DNA of 39,458 nt, taken from contig PNLY01000051.1 in assembly GCA_013823325.1 (NCBI GenBank), forward strand, positions 1 to 39,458, given 5' to 3'. Position numbers and translations under genes: made by a program. Positions 32,018 to 39,458 of the stretch are shown in pieces; the stretch's first letter is position 1; each line of letters starts with the position of its first letter. This DNA is from Methylobacterium sp. GTDB taxonomy: Bacteria > Pseudomonadota > Alphaproteobacteria > Rhizobiales > Beijerinckiaceae. The notes under the pieces are model-generated. The model did no database searches, was not told where the DNA came from, and was given only the letters and a program-made list of their open reading frames with translations.

Positions 32018-32962
32018 TCAGGACTGCAGCATCTTGAAGTGGCTGCAGAATTCCCGGTAGCTCGACTGCAGGATCTTCTCGCCGCCGCGGATCTTCAGCG
32101 TCTCGGCGACGGCAAGGCCCAGCTCCTTCGCCTGCTCGCCCGGCTCGTCCTGCGTCGCGACGACCCGCTCATGGCCGTCGAGCGAGGTGATCTGGGCCTG
32201 CAGGCTCAACCGCTCGTCCTGCCAGTTGCAGACGGCGCCGACGGGCAGGCTGCAGCCGGCCCCGAGCGCATGCATCATCTCGCGCTCGGCATCGACCTCG
32301 GCCCGGGTCTTCCGGCACTCGATCGAGCGCAAGATCTCGACCAGCTCGGTATCCTCGCTGCGCGCCTCGATACCCAGCGCGCCCTGCCCGACGGCATAGG
32401 GGAACGCGACGGGGTCGAGGAATTCGGACGACTTGCGCCCGAGGCCGAGCCGCTCCAGCCCGGCATGGGCGAGGATGACGGCGTCGAGCGCATCGTCACC
32501 TTCGATCTTGGCGAGCCGCGGGCCGATATTGCCGCGGATGGGAACAACGGTGACGTCGGGGCGCAGGCTCAGGATCTGTGCGCGCCGGCGCAGCGAGCCG
32601 GTTCCCACCCTCGCGCCTTCCGGCAAATCTTCGAGCGCCGAGCCGCACAGCACATCGCGTGGATCCTCGCGCTTGGGCACGGAGGCCAGGACGAGGCCGT
32701 CGCGAAGAATGGTCGGCAGGTCCTTGAGCGAATGGACGACGAAATCGACGTCCTTGCGGAGCAGCTGCTCCTCATGCTCGGTCGTGAAGACGCCGATCAT
32801 GCCGAACTGATGGAACTCGGAGACCCTGTCGCGATCGGCGACGGTCGAAATCGGGCAAATCTCGAATTCGATATGCGGATGCAATGCCTGAATTGAACCA
32901 ATTACAAAGTTGGTTTGCGTCATGGCAAGGGGGCTGCGGCGGGTGCCAACGCGAAGAAGCAT
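32018..32962 (-). CDS. hemC: Divergent porphobilinogen deaminase homologue
   Basis: About 314 residues (start at ATG 32962, where MLLRVGTRRSPLAMTQT matches the family's beginning). HemC joins four porphobilinogens to hydroxymethylbilane. Present are HSLKDLP with catalytic Asp81, RREDPRD-type REDPRD, SLRRRAQ, and GAGCSLPVGA with C237 for the dipyrromethane cofactor. Several family positions differ: GTSSLRR reads GTGSLRR, RGN-DTRL reads RGNIGPRL, and the GLFVKELE region reads IGVFTTEHEE. No hemD or other heme gene is adjacent. It may be a second, specialised copy. The upstream 250 bases towards the next gene show no obvious motif. Confidence 0.85.
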   Translation of the reverse strand: MLLRVGTRRSPLAMTQTNFVIGSIQALHPHIEFEICPISTVADRDRVSEFHQFGMIGVFTTEHEEQLLRKDVDFVVHSLKDLPTILRDGLVLASVPKREDPRDVLCGSALEDLPEGARVGTGSLRRRAQILSLRPDVTVVPIRGNIGPRLAKIEGDDALDAVILAHAGLERLGLGRKSSEFLDPVAFPYAVGQGALGIEARSEDTELVEILRSIECRKTRAEVDAEREMMHALGAGCSLPVGAVCNWQDERLSLQAQITSLDGHERVVATQDEPGEQAKELGLAVAETLKIRGGEKILQSSYREFCSHFKMLQS

Positions 32963-33215
32963 AATTCGTGAACCTGTTTGCGCCGTGCACGCGCGATCGC
33001 GCACCGTCTAGCAGTTGCGATCCCGGAGTGAAAGTGCGGCAGATTCGCCGGCTCGGCAGTGCCCGCGCGCGGCTTTTGCGCTGCCAGACGTGGCCAAATG
33101 CGGCGAGGACGCGTCCCGCCCATCGTGACGGCCATCGCCTCTCGACGCGAACGGGCGGAGCGTGCAAATTGACCGCCAGGAGCGGCTGGGCTCCTTCCTT
33201 CGTCTGGTTCGCCGC

Positions 33216-34211
33216 ATGCATCGCCGCTCCCTTCTGGTTGCCCTGGCAGTGTGCGGCCTCGCGATGTCGGGCCGGGCGGCGCGCTCGGCGGAACCGGCCA
33301 AGCGGATTTCGATGCTGATCGGGTTGCCGCTCGACCATCCCATCGTGAGCGCGCGCGTGGCCGAACTCTATCGGCTGCTAGCCGAGCGGGGCTGGGTCGA
33401 GGGCAAGAATTTGCGGGTCAGCTGGAGAGTCTGGGGAGCGAGCGAGGTGGACCTTGCCCGCGGCGCCGCCGAGGTCGTCGCCGAGAACCCGGACATCATC
33501 GTCGTCGGTTCCAGTGCCGAGACTGCGGCCGTGCTGGCGAAGACCCGGCGGATACCGGTGCTGTTCGGGACGGCCTCGGATCCGGTCGGGAGCGGCTTCG
33601 TGCGCTCGCTCGAACGTCCGGATGGAAACGCCACGGGCTTCAGCAACAACGACCCCGCAATGTCGGAGAAATGGGTCGAGCTGCTGGCCGAGATCGCGCC
33701 GGCGACGCGGCGCATCGGGGTGGTCTTCAATCCCCATACGACGCCTGCGGCCGGAGCGACCTATCTTGCGCGCCTGCGGGCGGCGGCGACTGGCGACGAG
33801 CCGGCCTTCGAGACGATCCAGGTGACCGAACCTGCCGCGATCGACCGGGAGATCGCCGGATTCGCCGGCAAGGGAGCGGGCGGCGGCCTGGTCTTCCTGC
33901 CGGACAGCTTCACCTACCGCAATGCCGCGCTCTGCACCGCCGCTGCCGCGCGTCTGGCCTTGCCCGCTGTCTACCCGTTCGACACCTTCACCTTGCAGGG
34001 CGGCTTGATGTCCTATGCCGGGGCGCGCGAGGAGACGGCCGAGATGCTCGCCTCCTATATCGACCTCATCCTGCGCGGGGCCGATGTCGCCGAATTGCCG
34101 GTGCAGTTCTCGCGCAGCTTCGAGCTGGTCATCAACGAAAAGGCCGCCGCGGCCCTGGGGCTGAGCCTGCCGGCCTCGCTGCGGATCCGTGCGCAACGGA
34201 TCCTGTCGTGA
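33216..34211 (+). CDS. ABC-type periplasmic substrate-binding protein (TrpX-like family)
   Basis: A 331-residue protein of the ABC_sub_bind family. It has a signal peptide (HRRSLLVALAVCGLAMSG, cut near residue 24) and then two Rossmann-like lobes (AELYRLLAERGWVEGKNLRV, then IIVVGSSAETAAVLAKTRRIP, then RIGVVFNPHT). The open frame begins at 33162, but the signal peptide starts at 33216. No permease or ATPase follows; instead the hybrid kinase gene starts inside its stop (GTGA). It is therefore more likely a ligand sensor feeding the kinase, as TorT does for TorS, than a transport protein. Ligand unknown. Confidence 0.87.
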   Translation: MHRRSLLVALAVCGLAMSGRAARSAEPAKRISMLIGLPLDHPIVSARVAELYRLLAERGWVEGKNLRVSWRVWGASEVDLARGAAEVVAENPDIIVVGSSAETAAVLAKTRRIPVLFGTASDPVGSGFVRSLERPDGNATGFSNNDPAMSEKWVELLAEIAPATRRIGVVFNPHTTPAAGATYLARLRAAATGDEPAFETIQVTEPAAIDREIAGFAGKGAGGGLVFLPDSFTYRNAALCTAAAARLALPAVYPFDTFTLQGGLMSYAGAREETAEMLASYIDLILRGADVAELPVQFSRSFELVINEKAAAALGLSLPASLRIRAQRILS

Positions 34212-36880
34212 CGCAAGACGCCCTGGCGGGACAAGACGGCTCCCGGCGCCGGCGCGGCGAGCTCACCCGCAAATATGCGCTCTTCGTCGGCCTTGCAATC
34301 TGCCTCGCGCTCGGGCTCAACGCGGCGATCGCGACCTTCTTCGCCTTCTCGGACCAGAGGGCGCTCCTGGTTCGGGTCCAGCAGGAACAGGCGAGGGCGG
34401 CGGCCCAGAGGATCGGCGCCTTCGTCGCCGACATCATGGGGCATCTCGACTGGGCCTCGCAAAGCGGCGCCAGCAGCAGTTCGCCGGAGGAGCGCCGGCT
34501 CGACGGTCTGCGGCTGATGCGGCAGGTCCCCGCCGTGCTCGAATTGCGCCAGATCGATCCCGGCGGGCGCGAGCAGCTCCTGTTGTCGCGCTATGCGCGG
34601 GACCGGGCGGATGGCGGCACCGACTGGTCGACCGATCCCGGCTTCCAGGCCGCCCTGGCGCAGGGCAGCTTCCACAGCGAGGTCGAGTTCCGGCGCGGAT
34701 CGGAGCCGCATATGGTGCTGCTTCGGCGGGCGGCGTCGCCTCCTCACTGGGTCGCGCGAGCCACCGTCAATCTCGTCTTCATCCGCGAGCTGGTCTCGCG
34801 CCTCAAGGTTGGCGAGGCCGGCCGCGCCTATATCGTCACGCGCTCCGGGCGCCTGATCGCCCATCCAGACCTGCGCTTCGTGCTGCGCAACACCAACCTC
34901 GCCGCGCTCGTGAACGCGCATGAGGCTGCAGGAGCGGCCAAGGCCGGGCTTTCGATGACCGATATCGAGGGCCGGCGCGTCCTTTCGGTGATGACTGCGG
35001 TCCCGGATCTCGACTGGAACGTGGTGATCGACCTGCCCGAGAGCGAGGCCTTCGCGCCGATCCATGCCTCGATTCTGCGTTCGCTGACGGTGCTGCTCCT
35101 GGCCCTGCTGGTGGCTGTGCTGGCCGGCATCATGCTGAGCCGCAAGCTGGTCGCGCCGATCAAGGCTCTCGGCGAGGGGGCGGCGCGGATCGGCCGCGGC
35201 GAGCTCGACGCGCGGATCGCGATCCACACCGGCGACGAGCTCCAGGAACTGGGCGAGCAGTTCAATGTGATGGCCGAACGCCTGGCGGAAGGCCGGGCGG
35301 TCCTGGAGGACAAGGTCGCCGAGCGCACCGCGGCGCTGGAGCAGGCGCTGACGCTCGCCTCTGCTGGGCAGAAGGCGGCGGAGGAGGCGACGCGGGCCAA
35401 GTCCCGGTTCCTGGCGGTGGTGGGGCACGATATCCGCACACCGCTCGCCGGCGTGCTCGGCGTGCTCGAACTGATCGATCGCCGCCGCATGAGCCAGCGC
35501 GACCGTCGCCTCGTTGCCATGGCCGTGACCTCGGGCGAAGCGCTGGTCGACCTCGCCAATGCGACGCTCGACCTGTCGCGGCTGGAGGCCGGGACCGAAA
35601 GCCTCGACCGGCGCGATTTCGACCTCTGTGCCCTCCTCGGTGCGGCGGTGGCGCTGATGCGGCCGCTGGCGGAACAGAAGGGGCTTGCCCTGACGCTGCG
35701 CCCTCCGCCAGAGGAGCTGCGCCTGCACGGCGATGCCGGCAAGATCCACCGCATCCTGGTCAACCTGCTGCGCAATGCGATCAGCTTCACTGAGGCGGGT
35801 GAGGTGGTGCTGGCGGCAGAGCTGCAGCGCGCCTCGGCGGGGAAGGGCCTGGATCTGACATTGACCGTTAGCGACACCGGCATCGGCATCGATCCGGCCA
35901 TGCAACGGCAGATCTTCCGGGATTTCGTGCAGGTCGATCCTGAAACGGGGCGGCGCAATGGCGGCGTCGGGCTTGGCCTTGCGATCTGCACCAAGCTGGC
36001 GGAGCTGATGGGCGGTTCGATCTCCGTCGCCAGCGCCAAGGGGCAGGGCAGCACCTTCTCGGTCAGGCTGCCGGTGACGGCGGCCAGGGCCGCGGCCCGG
36101 CCGGGCGAGGTCGGGGCGAGGCAATTGCAGACGATTCTCGTCGTCGACGACGATCCCGTCACGAGGGAGGTCGCTCGGCTCATGGTCGGCAAGGCCGGCC
36201 ACAAGGTGCAGGCCGCAGCCTCAGGCGAGGCCGCGCTCAAGACGCTGCGCCGACGGTCCTTCGATCTCGTGCTGCTCGACATGCACATGGCGGGGATCGA
36301 CGGAATCGAGACCGCCCTGGCGATCCGCGAGATCACCGGCATCGCACAGCCCCGGATCGTCGCGCTCACGGCCGATGTCTCGCCGGAGACGATGCGGCGC
36401 ATGCGTGCGGCAGGGTTGACCACCATTCTGTCGAAGCCGATCACCTCCGCCGCCCTGCTGCAGGTGATCGGGCGCGGCAGCGCTCGTGGCGGCAAGAGCC
36501 AGGTCGTGGCGCTTTCGGCCGAGCAACCCGTCGATGCGGCCTTCTTCCGAACGCAGCGCGGCCTGATCGGCCATGAGCGCACCAGGCAGCTGGTGACGCT
36601 GTTCGCGACGGTGTCCGGGGCGATCCTGACCCAGATGCAGGCTGCCCTGCCGGCGTCCGACCGAGCCGAGCTGCGACGGCTGGCGCATCAATTGGGGAGC
36701 TCCGCCGGAGCGGTCGGGCTCGGGCAGGTCCTTGCTCTCGCAGCCGCCCTCGAACGCGATGCGGCCACAGCCCACCGTGAAGCGCTCGTGGCGGCGGTCG
36801 AGGCGCTCGGGCAGGCCCGCGAGGAGGCCCTGGACGCCTTGGCCGAGCTGGAAGGAGCGCCCGCTGCCGCTGCTGTCTGA
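34208..36880 (+). CDS. Hybrid sensor histidine kinase with receiver and HPt domains
   Basis: An 890-residue membrane kinase starting with GTG inside the previous stop. Domains: membrane segment 23-47, a periplasmic sensor of about 240 residues (48-288; Cache-like), membrane segment 292-311, HAMP 312-365, and coiled coil. Then HisKA with H407 (VGHDIRTPL), ATPase with N-box N523 (NLLRNAISFT), G1 DTGIGI and G2 GGVGLGLAI, receiver with D691 (LLDMHM) and K743, and a C-terminal HPt with H827 (LAHQLGSSAG). All phosphorelay residues are intact, giving His-Asp-His relay to an external regulator. The layout equals TorS/ArcB/EvgS type kinases. The binding protein before it is the likely periplasmic partner, and the OmpR-type regulator at 37470-38186 the likely output. 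Confidence 0.92.
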   Translation: MTQDALAGQDGSRRRRGELTRKYALFVGLAICLALGLNAAIATFFAFSDQRALLVRVQQEQARAAAQRIGAFVADIMGHLDWASQSGASSSSPEERRLDGLRLMRQVPAVLELRQIDPGGREQLLLSRYARDRADGGTDWSTDPGFQAALAQGSFHSEVEFRRGSEPHMVLLRRAASPPHWVARATVNLVFIRELVSRLKVGEAGRAYIVTRSGRLIAHPDLRFVLRNTNLAALVNAHEAAGAAKAGLSMTDIEGRRVLSVMTAVPDLDWNVVIDLPESEAFAPIHASILRSLTVLLLALLVAVLAGIMLSRKLVAPIKALGEGAARIGRGELDARIAIHTGDELQELGEQFNVMAERLAEGRAVLEDKVAERTAALEQALTLASAGQKAAEEATRAKSRFLAVVGHDIRTPLAGVLGVLELIDRRRMSQRDRRLVAMAVTSGEALVDLANATLDLSRLEAGTESLDRRDFDLCALLGAAVALMRPLAEQKGLALTLRPPPEELRLHGDAGKIHRILVNLLRNAISFTEAGEVVLAAELQRASAGKGLDLTLTVSDTGIGIDPAMQRQIFRDFVQVDPETGRRNGGVGLGLAICTKLAELMGGSISVASAKGQGSTFSVRLPVTAARAAARPGEVGARQLQTILVVDDDPVTREVARLMVGKAGHKVQAAASGEAALKTLRRRSFDLVLLDMHMAGIDGIETALAIREITGIAQPRIVALTADVSPETMRRMRAAGLTTILSKPITSAALLQVIGRGSARGGKSQVVALSAEQPVDAAFFRTQRGLIGHERTRQLVTLFATVSGAILTQMQAALPASDRAELRRLAHQLGSSAGAVGLGQVLALAAALERDAATAHREALVAAVEALGQAREEALDALAELEGAPAAAAV

Positions 36881-37002
36881 GATCGGATAGGGGCGCTTTT
36901 CGACGAGGCCGCATCGCGAGGATCGGACACATTGACGGGACAAGGCGCGCCTGATCCAACCCGGCCGAGCCGCCCAGCCTCGGGAAAAGGAACGATCTCG
37001 CC

Positions 37003-37452
37003 ATGACAGCCAGCAAACGCGTCGTCCTCTCCAGCGACCATGCCGCCATCCCGCTCCGCCGCGCCATTGTCGCTCACGTCGCGGCGCAGGGCTGGGTCGT
37101 GGTCGACATCGGCCCGACGACGCCGGAGAGCACGCCTTATCCCAAGCATGGTGAAGCGGCGGCTCGGCTCGTCGCCTCCGGCGACTGCCGGCTCGGCATC
37201 ATCCTGTGCGGCACCGGCCAGGGCATCATGATGGCGGCGAACAAGGTCAAAGGCATCCGTTGCGGTGTCTGCGCCGACACGTTCTCTGCCCGCATGATCC
37301 GCCAGCACAACGACGCCAACATGCTGTCGATCGGTGCGCGCGTGGTGGGCGAGGGGCTGGCGCTCGACATCGTCGATGCGTTCCTGAGCGCCGGGTTCGA
37401 AGGCGGCCGGCATGCGACGCGGGTGGAGATGATCGGGGCGCTGGAGGGTTAG
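37003..37452 (+). CDS. rpiB: Ribose-5-phosphate isomerase B/LacAB family isomerase
   Basis: A 149-residue sugar-phosphate isomerase interconverting aldose and ketose phosphates, such as ribose-5-P and ribulose-5-P. Marks are SSDHAAIPLRR with H13, and the anion-binding loop LCGTGQGIMMAANKVKGIR with catalytic C69, then FSARMIRQHNDANMLSIGARV. The ribosome binding site AAGGAA lies about 12 bases before the ATG. It stands 122 bases after the kinase and converges on the response regulator with 17 bases between stops. It may serve a sugar-related function of the sensor locus, or be there by chance. Confidence 0.92.
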   Translation: MTASKRVVLSSDHAAIPLRRAIVAHVAAQGWVVVDIGPTTPESTPYPKHGEAAARLVASGDCRLGIILCGTGQGIMMAANKVKGIRCGVCADTFSARMIRQHNDANMLSIGARVVGEGLALDIVDAFLSAGFEGGRHATRVEMIGALEG

Positions 37453-37469
37453 CTCCGTCCGGCGCCTTG

Positions 37470-38186
37470 CTAGATGCGCTCGACGGGGACGCCGATCTTG
37501 TAGCCCTTGCCGCTGACGGTCGCGATGATCCCGGACTTGGCGGTGTCGCCGAGCTTCTTGCGTAGACGTGCGACGAGAGCGTCGACGCTGCGTGCGTCGA
37601 CATCGGTGAAGCGGTTGCTGATGACCTCGATCAGATAGTCGCGGCTGAGGGGATGGCCGTTGCTCTCGATCAGTGCGGCGAGCAGATCGAACTCGCCGCG
37701 GGTCAGGCGCATGGGCTCGCCGTTGTTCATCGCGAGCTCGCGGCGCAGCAGGTCGATCGTGAACGGTCCGAAGATCGCTACGGTGTTGCGGCGCGCCGTG
37801 TCGCGCTCGGTCCGGCGGCGGCGCAGCAGCGAACGGGCCCTGGCGAGCAAGTCGCGCAGGTCGACCGGCTTGCTGACATAGTGATCGCCGGCGAGCTCGA
37901 GCGCGACGATGCGATCGACGTCGGCGTCGCGCCGCGTCACGAAGATGATGCCGGCATCCGAGGACGACTGGAGTTCCCGAGCGAGTTCGAGGCCGTCGCC
38001 ATCGGGCAGGACGACGTCGATGAAGATCAGGTCCGGCCTGAAGCGTCGCACCGCCTGCCTGGCCTGGGCGATGGTCTCGGCCTCCTCGACCTGGAAGCCC
38101 TGATCGGTGAAATAGCCGGCGATCACCGCGCGGGTGACGGGGTCGTCCTCGACGATGACGAGCCGGTCGCTGGATAGCGCGTCCAT
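37470..38186 (-). CDS. OmpR/TorR-type response regulator
   Basis: A 238-residue DNA-binding regulator. The receiver has E13/D14/D15, phosphoacceptor D57 (FIDVVLPDGDG), T84 and K107. The winged-helix output domain spans about 135-235 (LTRGEFDLLAALIESNGHPLS, split here, then RSVDALVARLRKKLGD and VSGKGYKI). Start 38186 is chosen because the receiver begins directly after it; the open frame continues to 38270 without family similarity. It is the only response regulator gene beside the hybrid kinase, so it is the likely acceptor from the HPt domain. Target promoters are not identified. Confidence 0.9.
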   Translation of the reverse strand: MDALSSDRLVIVEDDPVTRAVIAGYFTDQGFQVEEAETIAQARQAVRRFRPDLIFIDVVLPDGDGLELARELQSSSDAGIIFVTRRDADVDRIVALELAGDHYVSKPVDLRDLLARARSLLRRRRTERDTARRNTVAIFGPFTIDLLRRELAMNNGEPMRLTRGEFDLLAALIESNGHPLSRDYLIEVISNRFTDVDARSVDALVARLRKKLGDTAKSGIIATVSGKGYKIGVPVERI

Positions 38187-38374
38187 CAGCCCTGCTTCCC
38201 CTGCCCGGCGCTCCGAATTCTGCCGCGATTCGGCCGGTCGGACGATTCTACAGGGGCCGATGCGCCGCAAGCGATGGAGCCTGCGAATGTTGACGGTTGT
38301 TCACCGAGCGGTCAAAGGCCCGGCCGCTATCCACCATTGGTTGTGCTGGCGCCCGGTGGAGGGAGATGGGCGAT

Positions 38375-38410
38375 GACGCCGCGAGGCCGGATCACCAGCC
38401 TGGCGGCGTC
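38375..38410. terminator. GC hairpin after the permease gene
   Basis: GACGCCGC (38375-38382) and GCGGCGTC (38403-38410) form an 8-bp stem with a 20-base loop, 11 bases beyond the stop of the leftward permease gene. It could end that transcript, but no T-tract is seen. Confidence 0.35.
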
Positions 38411-38421
38411 GCATCATGGGT

Positions 38422-39366
38422 TCAGATGACGCGGCGCGGGTCGAGCGCGTCGCGCAGGCCGTCGCCGATGAAATTGATCGACAGCACGGTCAGGAAGATC
38501 GCTGCGCCCGGGAACAGGGCCCAGTGTGGGGCGGTGTCGAGATGGTCCTTGGCGTCGAAGAGCAGGCGCCCCCAGGTCGGGATATCAGGCGGGAAGCCGA
38601 GGCCGAGGAAGGAGAGCGTCGATTCCGCGATGATCGCCGAGGAGACTTCGATCGTCGAGGCAACGATGACGGGGCCGAGCGCGTTGGGCAGGATATGGCG
38701 CGTCATCTGGCGCATCTTGGTGGCGCCCTGGGCCTTGGCGGCCTCGACGAACTCCTTCTCGCGCAGCGACAGGAATTGCGCCCTGACCAGACGGGCGACC
38801 GGCATCCAGCGCAGGCCGCCGATGACGACGACGATCAGGATGAAGACGCCGCCCTCGACGCCGAACACCGCCTTGAGCTGCTCGCGGAACAGGTAGATCA
38901 CCAGCAGCAGCAGCGGCAGCTGCGGCAGCGACAGGAACAGGTCCGTCACCCACATCAGCACGGGATCGGCGATCTTGCGCGACATCCCGGCCAGGGCGCC
39001 GATCACGACGCCGACGGTGGTCGCGACCACCATGGCGGCCAGGCCGACGGCGAGCGAGATGCGCCCGCCATACATCATCCGCGCCAGGATATCCTGGCCG
39101 AGATCGTCGGTTCCGAACGGGTGCGCCCAGGATGGGCCCTGGAGCTGCGCCGAAAAGTCGATGTCGTTGATCGGGACGGGCCAGAACCAGGGGCCGACGA
39201 CGACGCCGAGGATCAGCAGGCCGAGGATGACCACGCTCGCCATGGCGAGCTTGTGGCGGCGGAAGCGCCGCCAGGTCTCACGGCCGGGCGAGACCGAGAC
39301 GGACGCGGCGGCCACTGCGGCTACGGCCGGATCAGCCGAAGGAGATGCGAGGGTCGAGCCAGCCAT
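38422..39366 (-). CDS. Dpp/Opp-type ABC permease, DppC-like
   Basis: About 314 residues. A cytoplasmic start (residues 1-40) with RRFRRHKLAMASVVILGLLI precedes the first membrane segment, then HPFGTDDLGQDILARMMYGGR, the family mark, five further membrane segments, and the coupling loop VEAAKAQGATKMRQMTRHILPN. The end DGLRDALDPRRVI is typical. It is part of a peptide- or nickel-type importer whose other permease precedes it. The ATG at 39366 overlaps the upstream gene by 35 bases. The binding protein is not in the window. Confidence 0.9.
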   Translation of the reverse strand: MAGSTLASPSADPAVAAVAAASVSVSPGRETWRRFRRHKLAMASVVILGLLILGVVVGPWFWPVPINDIDFSAQLQGPSWAHPFGTDDLGQDILARMMYGGRISLAVGLAAMVVATTVGVVIGALAGMSRKIADPVLMWVTDLFLSLPQLPLLLLVIYLFREQLKAVFGVEGGVFILIVVVIGGLRWMPVARLVRAQFLSLREKEFVEAAKAQGATKMRQMTRHILPNALGPVIVASTIEVSSAIIAESTLSFLGLGFPPDIPTWGRLLFDAKDHLDTAPHWALFPGAAIFLTVLSINFIGDGLRDALDPRRVI

Positions 39367-39458
39367 AGAGCAGGTCCGCAATGAGGTTGAAGAGGACGAC
39401 CAGGCAGGCGAAGACGAAGGTCACGGCCATGATCACGGGGGTGTCGTTGGCGAGGATC
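39332..39458 (-). CDS. Dpp/Opp-type ABC permease, DppB-like (3' end only)
   Basis: Only the last 41 codons are inside the window. They read ILANDTPVIMAVTFVFACL, then VVLFNLIADLLYGWLDPRISFG and a TGA at 39332-39334. The final membrane segment and the LYGWLDPRI ending are characteristic of DppB-type permeases. It precedes dppC in transcription. Confidence 0.85.
   Translation of the reverse strand, partial: ILANDTPVIMAVTFVFACLVVLFNLIADLLYGWLDPRISFG

Noticed and set aside
31970..32021. CTGAGGC/GCCTCAG pair between convergent genes as a terminator
   Set aside because: A 7-base stem with a 38-base loop is too weak, and there is no T-tract.
34055..36202. Minus-strand open frame of 715 codons opposite the kinase
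   Set aside because: Antisense shadow of the kinase gene, without any recognisable motif.
38330..38360. TCCACC/GGTGGA short hairpin
   Set aside because: Only six pairs with a 19-base loop; the hairpin at 38375-38410 is stronger.

Overview
The window is a GC-rich stretch with an alphaproteobacterial character, most like the order Hyphomicrobiales (Bosea, Methylobacterium and relatives). The grounds are codon use, the many solute-binding-protein transporters, the chemoreceptor and c-di-GMP protein types, and REP-like palindromes of a kind common in that order. This placement comes from recognising families and was not computed. No rRNA, tRNA, CRISPR array or complete insertion sequence was seen.

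Layout. (1) Positions 1-720 are AT-richer and hold no recognisable gene. (2) 720-5416 (+) is a signalling block: a GGDEF-EAL protein broken by a frameshift, a small orphan, a PAS-chemoreceptor with an internal deletion, and a polytopic membrane chemoreceptor. (3) 5448-6182 (-) is a scar where a SnoaL-like gene runs into the 3' end of a peptide-type solute-binding-protein gene. (4) 6172-21571 is a catabolic island in divergent operons: tctABC transporter (-); flavin reductase, LLM monooxygenase and SDR (+); GntR, isocitrate-lyase-family lyase, FAD dehydrogenase and LysR (-); AcnD-like aconitase, hydantoinase-like amidohydrolase and isochorismatase-like amidohydrolase (+), then a RidA-family gene between two palindromic repeats. 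The 8-mer TGTCAACA occurs four times, twice in each divergent intergenic region, and probably ties these operons to the local GntR regulator. (5) 21743-31973 is a second island: an Asp/Glu-racemase-like protein and FAD monooxygenase (-), a Pot-type ABC transporter (-), aldehyde dehydrogenase (+), a HutC-type regulator (-) and a HemL-like aminotransferase (+). (6) 32018-38186 holds a divergent HemC homologue (-), a periplasmic binding protein fused by overlap to a hybrid histidine kinase (+), RpiB (+) and an OmpR-type response regulator (-). (7) 38422-39458 is the end of a Dpp/Opp-type permease pair (-), cut by the window edge.

Functional reading. Island 4 looks like uptake of a di- or tricarboxylate-like compound, oxidation by a TcuA-like flavoprotein, hydration by an AcnD-like aconitase and C-C cleavage by an isocitrate-lyase-family enzyme. 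It is combined with nitrogen-releasing ring or amide hydrolysis (hydantoinase, carbamoylsarcosine-amidase-like enzyme, RidA) and a two-component flavin monooxygenase. The substrate cannot be read from sequence. This combination is the best candidate for an undescribed pathway here. Island 5 resembles amine or amino-acid uptake and oxidation under a HutC-type repressor. The binding protein, hybrid kinase and response regulator of region 6 resemble a TorT/TorS/TorR-type three-part sensor in architecture only.
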